In this document: piece by piece, positions 57,556 through 64,000 of the stretch
Layout of the letters: every line of letters starts with the position of its first letter
Numbering within the stretch: the stretch's first letter is position 1
Source of the DNA: Tautonia sociabilis
GTDB taxonomy: Bacteria; Planctomycetota; Planctomycetia; Isosphaerales; Isosphaeraceae
Direction: 5' to 3'
DNA length: 64,000 nt
Assembly: GCF_003977685.1 (NCBI RefSeq)
Contig: NZ_RYZH01000033.1
Span: 17,803 to 81,802, forward strand
The notes under the pieces: model-generated
Told to the model about the DNA's origin: nothing
What the model saw: the letters and a program-made list of their open reading frames with translations, nothing else
Databases searched by the model: none
Translations under genes and position numbers: made by a program

Positions 57556-58463
57556 GGCGTCATGCCCTCCGTCCTCGGTCCCGGACCCGGACCCGGGTCC
57601 GACGAGAGCCGGCCCGCCAGTGCCCCGGCCGTGATGACCGCCTTCCGCCACGCCGGCAAGGAGACCCGGGAAGCGAGCACGTCGTAGTCGCGCCGGGCGA
57701 TCTCGTCCAGCAACCCCCGGTAGATTCCCACAATCGCCGCCAGCACGGGCCGGCCGACCGGGGCCACGAGCCGGATCAGCGGGCTCGCCTGGCCGTAGAA
57801 CTCATACGCCCGCCCTCCCTGGAACGCCAGCAGCGCCCGCAGCCGGTCACTCGGCACCGGCGCCTTCAGCTCGTCGGGAGCAACGCCGAAGCGGTCGAGG
57901 TCCTCCATCGGCAGGTACACCCTCCCGAGCAGCGCGTCCTCCCGAACGTCCCGCAGGATGTTCGTCAGTTGCAGCGCCACTCCGCATGCCTCCGCCAGCG
58001 CCTCGGCCTTCCCTCCGTCCGACCGATATCCCCAGATGTGAATGCAGCACAATCCCACCGCCGACGCCACCCGGTAGCAATAGCCGTGCAATTCCTGGAA
58101 CGTCCCGAACGGCCTCGGCTCCAGATCCATCTCCACTCCGTCGATGACCTCGTGCAGAAACCTCGGCGGAATCCCGTGCCGTCCCACCGCGTCGGCCAGC
58201 GCCGGCAACCCGGGCCAGGAGACCGCCTCGCCGCCCAGCGCTCGATCCAGGTCCGACCGCCACCGCACCAGGCCGGTCCGCTTCTCCTCAATGGTCCCGG
58301 GCTCGTCCGCGAGGTCGTCCGTGTGCCGTAGGAACGCATAGAGCGCGCACATCGACCGCCGCAGCCTCGGCGGCAAGAGCAGGAAGCTGTAGTAGAAATT
58401 CTTCGCCTCGCGCCTCGACAGCGCGTGGCAGAACCGGTAGCTCTGGGCGAGCGCATCGCTCAT
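57552..58463 (-). CDS. hpnD: Presqualene diphosphate synthase HpnD
   Basis: HpnD condenses two farnesyl diphosphates to presqualene diphosphate. The 303-residue protein is of the squalene/phytoene synthase family with HTDDLADE (Asp49, Asp50, metal site one), YCYRVASAVGLCCIHIWG and the second Asp region QLTNILRDVREDALLGRVYLP. It lacks the membrane tail of eukaryotic squalene synthase. Its ATG overlaps the hpnC stop (ATGA, 58460-58463). This gene carries out the first step in the hpnCDE route. Confidence 0.94.
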   Translation of the reverse strand: MSDALAQSYRFCHALSRREAKNFYYSFLLLPPRLRRSMCALYAFLRHTDDLADEPGTIEEKRTGLVRWRSDLDRALGGEAVSWPGLPALADAVGRHGIPPRFLHEVIDGVEMDLEPRPFGTFQELHGYCYRVASAVGLCCIHIWGYRSDGGKAEALAEACGVALQLTNILRDVREDALLGRVYLPMEDLDRFGVAPDELKAPVPSDRLRALLAFQGGRAYEFYGQASPLIRLVAPVGRPVLAAIVGIYRGLLDEIARRDYDVLASRVSLPAWRKAVITAGALAGRLSSDPGPGPGPRTEGMTP

Positions 58464-59464
58464 CGCTCACCCTCCTGGCGAGTCGTTGGGATCGGCTCGG
58501 CTCGACGCGATGCTCCGATCCGGGCTTCGCTCAGCCCCGGAGCCCCGATCGGGCCTCGAGGACGGGCGGCCCTGGCCAGGATCACCCTCAGCAGCAGCCC
58601 GATCTTCGCCGCCTTGCCCACCGTTGGCCGCTTCCGGAACACGTCGAACCCCTGCGCCTCGATCCGATCCAGAATCGCCAGCCCCCCCCTCGTGAACAGT
58701 TCGACGTCGATCGCCAACCGTCCCGGCATCCGATCCGCCAGCGGCGCGCCGATCCGGAACAGCTCCCGAGCCCTCGCCACCTCGAAGGCCAGCAGCTCGG
58801 CGAAGGCGGGAGTGAACCTCCGGGCGTACAGATCCTCATCGCGGTAGCCGAACCGCTCCCGGTCCTCTCGGGGCAAATAGACTCGGCCGATGTCCAGGTC
58901 CCTCGACACATCCTGCCAGAAGTTCGTCAGTTGCAGCGCCGAGCAGGTCGCGTCCGCCAGCGCCGCGTTCTCGGGAGCGTGCACCCGCCCGAGGTACAGG
59001 ATCAGCCGCCCAACCGGGTTCGCCGACCTCGAACAATAGTCGAGCAACTGGTCATACGAGTCGTAATCCGAAACCACCTGATCCTGCTCGAACGCCGAGA
59101 TCAGATCCTCGAACGGCTCGATGGGGATGGCGAACTCGGCCACGACGTCCGCCAGGGCGATCATCACCGGGTGCCTTGGCTCTCCGGCGTACATTGACCG
59201 CAATTCGCCTCGCCACCACCGGAGCAGCTCCACCGCCCGATCCCGGTCCCCGACCTCGTCCCCCAGGTCGTCCGACCACCGGCAGAACGCGTACACCGCC
59301 CGGAACGCGGGGATCAGGTGCGGGGGGGTCAGGTGGGTGACGACGCTGAAGTTCTCGTAATGCGACGCCGTCAGCCGGGCGCAATAGGCCAGCGCCTCCT
59401 CCTTCGAGACACTGGAGTCGGACTCGGGCCCGAACCGGCGGAGGTCGTCGGCGAACGAGGGCAT
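58460..59464 (-). CDS. hpnC: Hydroxysqualene synthase HpnC
   Basis: HpnC turns presqualene diphosphate into hydroxysqualene. The 334-residue protein has the two metal sites of the squalene synthase superfamily: CRWSDDLGDEVGD (Asp65, Asp66) and QLTNFWQDVSRDLDIGRVYLPRED. The C-terminal 40 residues, after ILARAARPRG, are a basic low-complexity tail. ATG 59464 starts the coupled hpnC-hpnD-hpnE transcript; the divergent nitrilase gene begins 169 bases away, so promoters for both lie in that gap. Squalene-hopene cyclase is not in the window. Confidence 0.94.
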   Translation of the reverse strand: MPSFADDLRRFGPESDSSVSKEEALAYCARLTASHYENFSVVTHLTPPHLIPAFRAVYAFCRWSDDLGDEVGDRDRAVELLRWWRGELRSMYAGEPRHPVMIALADVVAEFAIPIEPFEDLISAFEQDQVVSDYDSYDQLLDYCSRSANPVGRLILYLGRVHAPENAALADATCSALQLTNFWQDVSRDLDIGRVYLPREDRERFGYRDEDLYARRFTPAFAELLAFEVARARELFRIGAPLADRMPGRLAIDVELFTRGGLAILDRIEAQGFDVFRKRPTVGKAAKIGLLLRVILARAARPRGPIGAPGLSEARIGASRRAEPIPTTRQEGER

Positions 59465-59632
59465 CGGGGAGGCTCGGCAACGGGGCGGCGGGGACGGCTC
59501 CGCGAGGGGTGTATCCTATCCGACCCCGGCCGATCGGGCCAGTTGTCCCGCTCCTCGGTCGGGGAGGCCGATAGCGGCGTCAGGTTCGGCTGTGGTAGCG
59601 TGCTCCGGGACAATCCCCCTGGAGTCGCCGCG

Positions 59633-60478
59633 ATGAGCACCGTCCGCGTGGCCGCCGTGCAGATGGACCCGGTCCTTGGAGATCGCGAGGGGAATCTCCT
59701 CGCCGTCCTCAATCGTCTGGCCGAGGCCGCCGACGCCGGCGCCCGGCTCGTCGTCTTCCCCGAGTGCGCCCTGACCGGCTACTGCTTCGACTCGAGGGCC
59801 GAGGCGCTGGAGCACGCCGAGCCGATCCCCGGCCCCGCTCTCGACCGCCTCGCCGAGGCCTGCGCCGATCGCGGCGTCTGGGCCGTCGTCGGCCTGCTGG
59901 AGCGCGACGGCGACCGCCTCTTCAACGCCTGCGCCCTCGTCGGCCCCGCCGGAGAGCTGGCGACCTACCGGAAGATCCATCTCCCCTTCATGGGAGTCGA
60001 CCGCTTCGCCGACCCCGGCGATCGCCCCTTCTCCGTGCTCGACGCCGCCGGCCTCCGCATCGGCCTGCACATTTGCTACGACGGCACCTTCCCCGAGGCC
60101 GGCCGCCTTCTGACCCTCGCCGGCGCCGACGTCCTTGTCCTCCCCACCAACTGGCCCCCCAGCAGTCAGCCCGCCGCCGACCACCTGCCGATCGTCCGAG
60201 CCATCGAGAACACCGTTTTCGTCATGGCGGTCAACCGCGTCGGCGCCGAGCGGGACATCCCGTTCATCGGTTGCAGTTCGATCGTCGACCCCTCCGGCCT
60301 CGTTCTCGCCCAAGGCGGCCCCACCGCCGAGGCGGTGCTCCTTGCCGACCTCGACCCGAACCACGCCCGCACCAAGAAGCTGGTCCGCATCCCCGGCGTC
60401 CAGGAGATCGACCGTATCGCCGACCGCCGACCGGAATTCTACGGCCCGATCGCCTCCCCGACCGATCCTGGGCGATGA
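59633..60478 (+). CDS. Carbon-nitrogen hydrolase (nitrilase superfamily)
   Basis: The 281-residue enzyme has the nitrilase Glu-Lys-Cys triad at Glu44 (VVFPECALTGY), Lys114 (YRKIHLPFMGVDRFA) and Cys148 (GLHICYDGTFPEAGRLL). It is complete and of amidase/omega-amidase type; the substrate is unknown. GGAG lies eight bases before ATG 59633. The last 45 codons are duplicated 822 bases downstream, beyond a vapBC module (60344-60454 versus 61166-61276). The gene itself looks intact, so any insertion restored its end. Confidence 0.92.
   Translation: MSTVRVAAVQMDPVLGDREGNLLAVLNRLAEAADAGARLVVFPECALTGYCFDSRAEALEHAEPIPGPALDRLAEACADRGVWAVVGLLERDGDRLFNACALVGPAGELATYRKIHLPFMGVDRFADPGDRPFSVLDAAGLRIGLHICYDGTFPEAGRLLTLAGADVLVLPTNWPPSSQPAADHLPIVRAIENTVFVMAVNRVGAERDIPFIGCSSIVDPSGLVLAQGGPTAEAVLLADLDPNHARTKKLVRIPGVQEIDRIADRRPEFYGPIASPTDPGR
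60344..60454 (+). repeat. Direct repeat, left copy (end of the nitrilase gene)
   Basis: 111 bases from GCCGACCTCGACCCGAACC onwards match 61166-61276 with four mismatches counted by eye. This copy is in frame in the nitrilase gene. The two copies flank vapB and vapC. Upstream similarity stops abruptly at 60344, which marks a junction. Confidence 0.92.
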
Positions 60479-60499
60479 CCCCGGGTCCGGGATCGCGGG

Positions 60500-60928
60500 T
60501 CAAAAGGTCCAATCCTCCGTCCTCAGCCCGGGGATCTTGCCGAAGTCGCCGACATTCCTCGTCAGGAGGATGAGCCCTCGGGCCAAGGCGATGGAGGCAA
60601 TCCGGAGATCCATCGTCGCGACGCGCGGCCGGTGCGCCGCCAGGTCGTCGAAGATGGCCGATGCCTTCGCGTCGAACGGGAGGACGGGGGCTGCGGCGAA
60701 CGCCCGGAGGACCCGGACGAGCATCTCGTAGCCCCGGACGACGTCGGCCGGACTCCGGGCCCGAAGGATGTACGTGTGACAGCCCAGGGCCTGCTCGTGA
60801 AAGCTGATGACGGAGAGAGCCAGTTCCGACGGATCGACGCGGGCGAGCCTCGACGACAGGGCAGCGAATTCCGCCCCCTGCTCGCGCTGGAGGATGCTGA
60901 GATGGTCCGTGTCGAGCAAGTAGGTCAC
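60500..60928 (-). CDS. vapC: VapC-type PIN-domain toxin
   Basis: The 142-residue protein has the PIN ribonuclease acidic set: Asp6 in TYLLDTDHLS, Glu45 in ISFHEQALG, Asp107 in TMDLRIASIALA and Asp128 in TRNVGDFGKIPGL. Such toxins cut tRNA or rRNA unless held by their antitoxin. GTG start at 60928 overlaps the antitoxin stop (GTGA). Its stop is only 21 bases from the convergent nitrilase stop. Full length for the family. It lies between two copies of the nitrilase 3' end, suggesting a recent arrival. Confidence 0.92.
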   Translation of the reverse strand: MTYLLDTDHLSILQREQGAEFAALSSRLARVDPSELALSVISFHEQALGCHTYILRARSPADVVRGYEMLVRVLRAFAAAPVLPFDAKASAIFDDLAAHRPRVATMDLRIASIALARGLILLTRNVGDFGKIPGLRTEDWTF

Positions 60929-61131
60929 GACGACTCGCTCGCCTGCGGGCGGTCCGACTCCCTGAAGGCTCGGCCGAGGGCGAGCACCTCCTCGAAGGCC
61001 GGCTCGTCCTTGAACGAGCCGACCACCAGTTCCAACCAGGACTCCCGGGTAGGAGGCAACCGGCGCTGCAGCTCGGCGACGGCAGCCTCGACTGCCGCGA
61101 GCCGCTGCTCGATCGGGGTGTCGACTGGCAT
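60925..61131 (-). CDS. Probable VapB-like antitoxin
   Basis: The 68-residue protein is upstream of the toxin and coupled to it by the GTGA overlap, the normal antitoxin-toxin order. It is helical (TPIEQRLAAVEAAVAELQRRL, then WLELVVGSFKDEPAFEEVLALGRAFRES) with no visible DNA-binding AbrB, RHH or Phd domain; the FKDEPAFEEVL part is likely the toxin-wrapping segment. The same layout is seen in antitoxins of other PIN toxins in cyanobacteria and planctomycetes. ATG 61131 has GAGG at good distance; ATG 61134 is adjacent. Confidence 0.8.
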   Translation of the reverse strand: MPVDTPIEQRLAAVEAAVAELQRRLPPTRESWLELVVGSFKDEPAFEEVLALGRAFRESDRPQASESS

Positions 61132-61165
61132 CATTCGACCTCGCACGTGTACCAGTACGCCAACG

Positions 61166-61297
61166 GCCGACCTCGACCCGAACCGCTCCCGCACCAAGAA
61201 GCTGGTCCGCATCCCCGGCGTCCAGGAGATCGACCGCATCGCCGACCGCCGACCGGAATTCTACGGTCCGATCGCCCTCCCGAACCACCGGAGATGA
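61166..61297 (+). pseudogene. Duplicated C-terminal fragment of the nitrilase gene (right direct repeat)
   Basis: The frame encodes the last ~43 residues of the nitrilase (DPNRSRTKKLVRIPG, EIDRIADRRPEFYGPIA) and ends at its own TGA at 61295-61297. 61166-61276 is the right copy of the 111-base direct repeat. It has no start codon or ribosome-binding site. It is the displaced or duplicated 3' end of the gene left by the event that brought vapBC in. Confidence 0.85.
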
Positions 61298-61500
61298 GCG
61301 ACCGGCCCTCGATCGAATCTCGCCGACCGGGGTCGGAACGGCGCGTCGTCAGACGATCGGCCATCCGACGATCCGAGACCTGCCCACGCTTCCCCGGAGG
61401 GGTTCCAGCAGTGCCTCCTCTCATCCCGAGTCCGCCAGGACGTAAGGTGATCCCCGGGACGCCTCCTCGAATGCCCCGGATCGGATCGGATCGAAACGAC

Positions 61501-61538
61501 CGAGGCCCACGACCGGAAGGGAACGGTCGCGGGCCTCG
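61501..61538 (-). terminator. Terminator-like 15-bp hairpin after the Gfo/Idh/MocA gene
   Basis: CGAGGCCCACGACCG (61501-61515) pairs with 61524-61538 with a single mismatch; the loop is eight bases. It lies 21 bases after the stop of the gene at 61560-62840. On the minus strand a short GTCGTTTCGAT follows, the nearest to a T-tract. Confidence 0.55.
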
Positions 61539-61559
61539 TCTTGGCTGAAGGGACGGGCC

Positions 61560-62840
61560 TCAGGAGTAGTTCGTCACCCCTGGCTTGGGGATGACGATTT
61601 CCGGCCGGGGGCCGAACGCCAGCTCCTTGGGGAAGGTGTCCAGCTCGGAGTTGAGCGCCTCCTCCCAGGTGATCTCCTTGCCGGTGTAGGCCGAGTCTCG
61701 GCCCATGATCGCCATCAGGGTGCTGTGGGCGACCCGCTCCAGCTCGTTCAGCGGCTCTCCGGTGGCGATGCTGTTGAGCAGGTCGATATGCTCCTGGACG
61801 TACGGATTGATCTCGGAGCGGACGCGCAGTCGGCCGCTGGGGAAGCTGTAGTTGCCCGGCATCAGGTGCGCGGTCCCCTTGGAGCCGACGATGTACTCGG
61901 AGACGTCCTTGGCGCAGCCGTCGATCTGGCGGCACATGCTCAGGACGTGTCGGCCGTCGGCGAAGGCGTAGTCGACGGCGAAGTGATCGTAGCTCTGGCC
62001 GAAGCCGGGGCCGTCGTTGACCTGCCGGCCTCCCATCCCGACGCAGGAGACCGGGTGCTCGTCACCGAACGCCCAGCGGGCGACGTCCAGGTTGTGCACG
62101 TGCTGCTCGACGATGTGGTCGCCGCACAGCCAGAGGAAGTGGTACCAGTTGTGGAGCTGGTACGCCATGTCGTCCATGCCCGGCAGCCGGTCCCGGACCC
62201 AGATGTTCCCCTGGTTCCAGAAGACCCGAGCCGTGATCACGTCGCCGATGGCGCCGTCGGCGATCTGCTTCATCGACTCGATGTAGCCGGCCTGGTGCCG
62301 CCGCTGCGTGCCGGTGACGACGGCCAGGTTCTTCTCCTTGGCCAGCTTCGCCGCCGCGAGCACCTTGCGGATGCCCGGCCCGTCCACGGCGACCGGCTTC
62401 TCGCAGAAGAGGTTCTTGCCGGCCTTGATCACCGCCTCGATGTGTTGCGGGCGGAACCCGGGAGGAGTGGCCAGGATCACCAGGTCGCAGCAGTCGATGA
62501 CCTTCTCGAAGGCGTCGAAGCCGACGAACTTCCGATCCGGGGCGACATCGAACTTGTCGCCGACCACGTCGTTCTTCGCCAGGCGGTCGGCGCACTGGTC
62601 GACCCGGTCCTGGAAGACGTCGGCCAGGGCGTGCAGCTTGAGCGAAACCGCCTGGCTGGCCGCCTCGCAGATGTTCTCCGCCGCGCCGGTGCCCCGGCCG
62701 CCGCAGCCGACCACGCCGACCTTGATCGTGTCGCTGCCCGCCGCGAAGGCGTTCGGCACACCCGCCAGCGAGGCCGTGCCGACGGCCGCCGCGGCCGAGG
62801 AGCGAAGGAAGCTTCGTCGCGAAGGATTCGGACCGGTCAT
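61560..62840 (-). CDS. TAT-secreted Gfo/Idh/MocA-family oxidoreductase, second copy
   Basis: The 426-residue protein has a twin-arginine signal (PSRRSFLRSSAAAAVGTASLAGVPNAFA), a Rossmann fold (IKVGVVGCGGRGTGAAENI, LHALADVFQDRVDQC, DLVILATPPGFRPQHIEAVIKAGK), the catalytic EKP in NLFCEKPVAVDG, and a C-terminal domain with VVTGTQRRHQAGYIESMKQIADGAIG and the His-rich LWLCGDHIVEQHVHNLDVARWAFG. This subgroup is among the most abundant secreted enzymes in planctomycetes and acts on sugar-like substrates in the periplasm. AGGGAG precedes ATG 62840. Confidence 0.94.
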   Translation of the reverse strand: MTGPNPSRRSFLRSSAAAAVGTASLAGVPNAFAAGSDTIKVGVVGCGGRGTGAAENICEAASQAVSLKLHALADVFQDRVDQCADRLAKNDVVGDKFDVAPDRKFVGFDAFEKVIDCCDLVILATPPGFRPQHIEAVIKAGKNLFCEKPVAVDGPGIRKVLAAAKLAKEKNLAVVTGTQRRHQAGYIESMKQIADGAIGDVITARVFWNQGNIWVRDRLPGMDDMAYQLHNWYHFLWLCGDHIVEQHVHNLDVARWAFGDEHPVSCVGMGGRQVNDGPGFGQSYDHFAVDYAFADGRHVLSMCRQIDGCAKDVSEYIVGSKGTAHLMPGNYSFPSGRLRVRSEINPYVQEHIDLLNSIATGEPLNELERVAHSTLMAIMGRDSAYTGKEITWEEALNSELDTFPKELAFGPRPEIVIPKPGVTNYS

Positions 62841-63171
62841 GTTCGGGACTCCCTGGGAAGGCCGGCATCCCAGACGACAGATGCCGGATGATTCGATCGC
62901 CGACGGCCCCTTGAAGGCCGGGGGCCGGAAGCCGAGACCGGGATGGCGGAGGGAGGGCGGGTGCCCGAAGGCCAAGGGCGGATCGCCCCCGGGCGATGCG
63001 GGCGATCCGCCGACCGATTCGGGGTTGGCCGTCTCGAGAGGCCGCGCTGGCCTCCGGCCGAGGCCGCCGACCACCCCCCGGCTCGGGGAAGCTCCTCGGC
63101 CCTTGGTCAACCACCCTCCGTCATCCACCATCCCCGCCCTCTGAGGCGTGATCGCGCCTCCTCGCCTCGGC
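62841..63171. other. Intergenic region with an 11-bp inverted repeat
   Basis: 331 bases between the SUMF1 gene stop and the Gfo/Idh start. GGCGGATCGCC (62977-62987) and its perfect complement (63001-63011) enclose a 13-base loop. It is either a terminator of the upstream gene or a leader element of the oxidoreductase. No gene seen. Confidence 0.5.
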
Positions 63172-63894
63172 TCACCGACCGTCCGATTCCTCGGCCGGCT
63201 TGGGGCCCTTGCCCTTGATCATCTTCGACCGCAGCCCGACCAGCTCGGGCTGCTCGTCGAAGGCGCGGACGATCCGGAAGCCGACGAACGTCGCGTCGGT
63301 GTGCCACCAGATGCTCTGGGGACGCTGCGGATCCTGCACGCTCCAGTCGGGGTCGGAGACGTGGCGGGAGGCGCTGCGGCAGTCGTAGGCATCGAAGTCC
63401 CACGAGCCGCCCCGGGCGACGTAGGGGTACTCGTACTCGTCCGGCACGACCACCGGCCGGACCGTCGGGGTGTCCTGCGACCTCCGACTATAGATGTCGG
63501 CAACGTAGTGGTCCAGGACCCACTCGGCGACGTTGCCGTGCATATCATAGAGGCCCCACGGGTTCGGCTTCTTGGTCCCGACCGGCTGGGGCCCCTCGCA
63601 GTTCTCGAAGTACCAGTCGTATTCGTCCAGCATCGCCGGATCGTCGCCGAAGTGGTAGGCCGTGGTCGTGCCGGCCCGGCAGGCATACTCCCACTCGGCC
63701 TCGGTGGGCAGGCGGTAAGTGTGTCCGGTCTTGGCCGAGAGCCATCGGCAGTATTCCATGGCCGCATGCCAGGTGATGCAGATCACCGGCTGCCCTTCGC
63801 GTCCCAAGCCGAACGTCTCGTCGGCATAGGGTGGGGTCGGCCGGGTGATCGCGTCGGCGATCTGCTCCCCCTCGGGCACTGTCTCATCCGCCAT
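63172..63894 (-). CDS. SUMF1/formylglycine-generating-type protein, N-terminally short
   Basis: The frame encodes 240 residues with the C-terminal half of the SUMF1 fold: DAITRPTPPYADETFG, GQPVICITWHAAMEYCRWLSAKTG, YRLPTEAEWEYACRAGTTTAYHFGDD, GLYDMHGNVAEW, and VARGGSWD followed by DATFVGFRIVR. The canonical first part (the GxFxMG and PVTxxxY strands, about 100 residues) is absent: an in-frame stop lies ten codons before ATG 63894. Either the gene is truncated, uses a frame-shifted upstream part beyond the window, or is a short variant. No formylglycine-cysteine pair is visible. Confidence 0.75.
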   Translation of the reverse strand: MADETVPEGEQIADAITRPTPPYADETFGLGREGQPVICITWHAAMEYCRWLSAKTGHTYRLPTEAEWEYACRAGTTTAYHFGDDPAMLDEYDWYFENCEGPQPVGTKKPNPWGLYDMHGNVAEWVLDHYVADIYSRRSQDTPTVRPVVVPDEYEYPYVARGGSWDFDAYDCRSASRHVSDPDWSVQDPQRPQSIWWHTDATFVGFRIVRAFDEQPELVGLRSKMIKGKGPKPAEESDGR

Positions 63895-64000
63895 CCTGTT
63901 GGGTTGACAGTTGTTGCGTCAATGCGGCGGGGTCGGCCTGCAGCAGCTCCCAGAAGTCGGCGGTCGGCAGCACCAGGCCCAGGACCTGGTAGGGGCAGCG
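63884..64000 (-). CDS. Unidentified protein, C-terminal end only
   Basis: The minus-strand frame entering from the window edge ends at TGA 63884-63886 and gives 38 residues: PYQVLGLVLPTADFWELL, then QADPAALTQQL and a polar tail. GC-rich third positions suggest real coding. It overlaps the SUMF1 start by 11 bases, so the two are coupled or one is a frameshifted continuation of the other. I do not recognise the family. Confidence 0.5.
   Translation of the reverse strand, partial: RCPYQVLGLVLPTADFWELLQADPAALTQQLSTQQDGG

Noticed and set aside
57556..57651. Longer HpnE starting at 57651
   Set aside because: The extra 32 residues are Gly/His-rich, lie inside hpnD, and the GTGA overlap gives a natural start.

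Overview
The window is GC-rich chromosomal DNA from a planctomycete, most likely of the Isosphaeraceae (for example Tautonia or Isosphaera-like). This is inferred from gene content, not from a marker gene. The pointers are a DUF1559 protein with an H-X9-DG tail, DUF1080 (3-keto-disaccharide hydrolase-like) proteins, TAT-secreted Gfo/Idh/MocA oxidoreductases, a SUMF1-type protein, an hpnCDE squalene set, and many secreted proteins of no known pathway. An LptE-like and a BamD-like lipoprotein, plus TolQ/ExbB-type machinery, indicate a two-membrane envelope. I see no rRNA, tRNA, CRISPR array, transposase or phage gene. It reads as a normal housekeeping and envelope region with a few mobile or novel islands.

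Layout. 1-3109 (+): end of a DsbD-N-like protein, truB, hflX. 3409-12283 (-): two small proteins, a DUF1559 pseudopilin with its lipoprotein, two secreted proteins, and a large BNR/VPS10 propeller protein carrying an internal PDZ domain. 12467-18350 (+): a HlyIII-type membrane protein, then a P1B-type metal ATPase fused to an SPFH (HflK-like) domain, followed by separate HflC-like and HflK-like genes. 18423-33756 (-): a long co-oriented housekeeping run: carA, purA, uppS, cdsA, phoH, 7TM-HD phosphohydrolase, ybeY, corC-like, a small CTG-start ORF, recO, BamD-like, LptE-like, folP, proA. 33994-40908 (+): sulfotransferase-like protein, DCC thiol-oxidoreductase, aquaglyceroporin, an ABC exporter pair and a secreted esterase. 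40937-44690 (-): DUF1080, two unknowns, LOG-family protein. 45112-50328 (+): DUF1080, Gfo/Idh/MocA, ADP-ribosylglycohydrolase, TPR protein. 50412-59464 (-): two secreted LTxxQ/Gly-rich proteins, an Ig-domain membrane protein with a TolQ/ExbB-type channel protein, adk, and hpnE-hpnD-hpnC. 59633-64000: a nitrilase whose 3' end is duplicated around a vapBC toxin-antitoxin module, then a Gfo/Idh/MocA oxidoreductase and an N-terminally short SUMF1 protein.

How genes work together. hpnC, hpnD and hpnE are translationally coupled by 4-nt overlaps and should convert farnesyl diphosphate to squalene for hopanoids or sterols. The phoH-7TM/HD-ybeY-corC-recO block is the conserved bacterial ribosome/RNA-maturation neighbourhood. 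uppS and cdsA supply lipid carriers and phospholipid precursors beside the outer-membrane lipoproteins. The most original locus is 13218-18350, where a metal-pumping ATPase is physically joined to an SPFH scaffold and co-encoded with two more SPFH proteins. The second most interesting is 60344-61297, where a toxin-antitoxin pair sits between two 96% identical copies of the nitrilase gene's 3' end.
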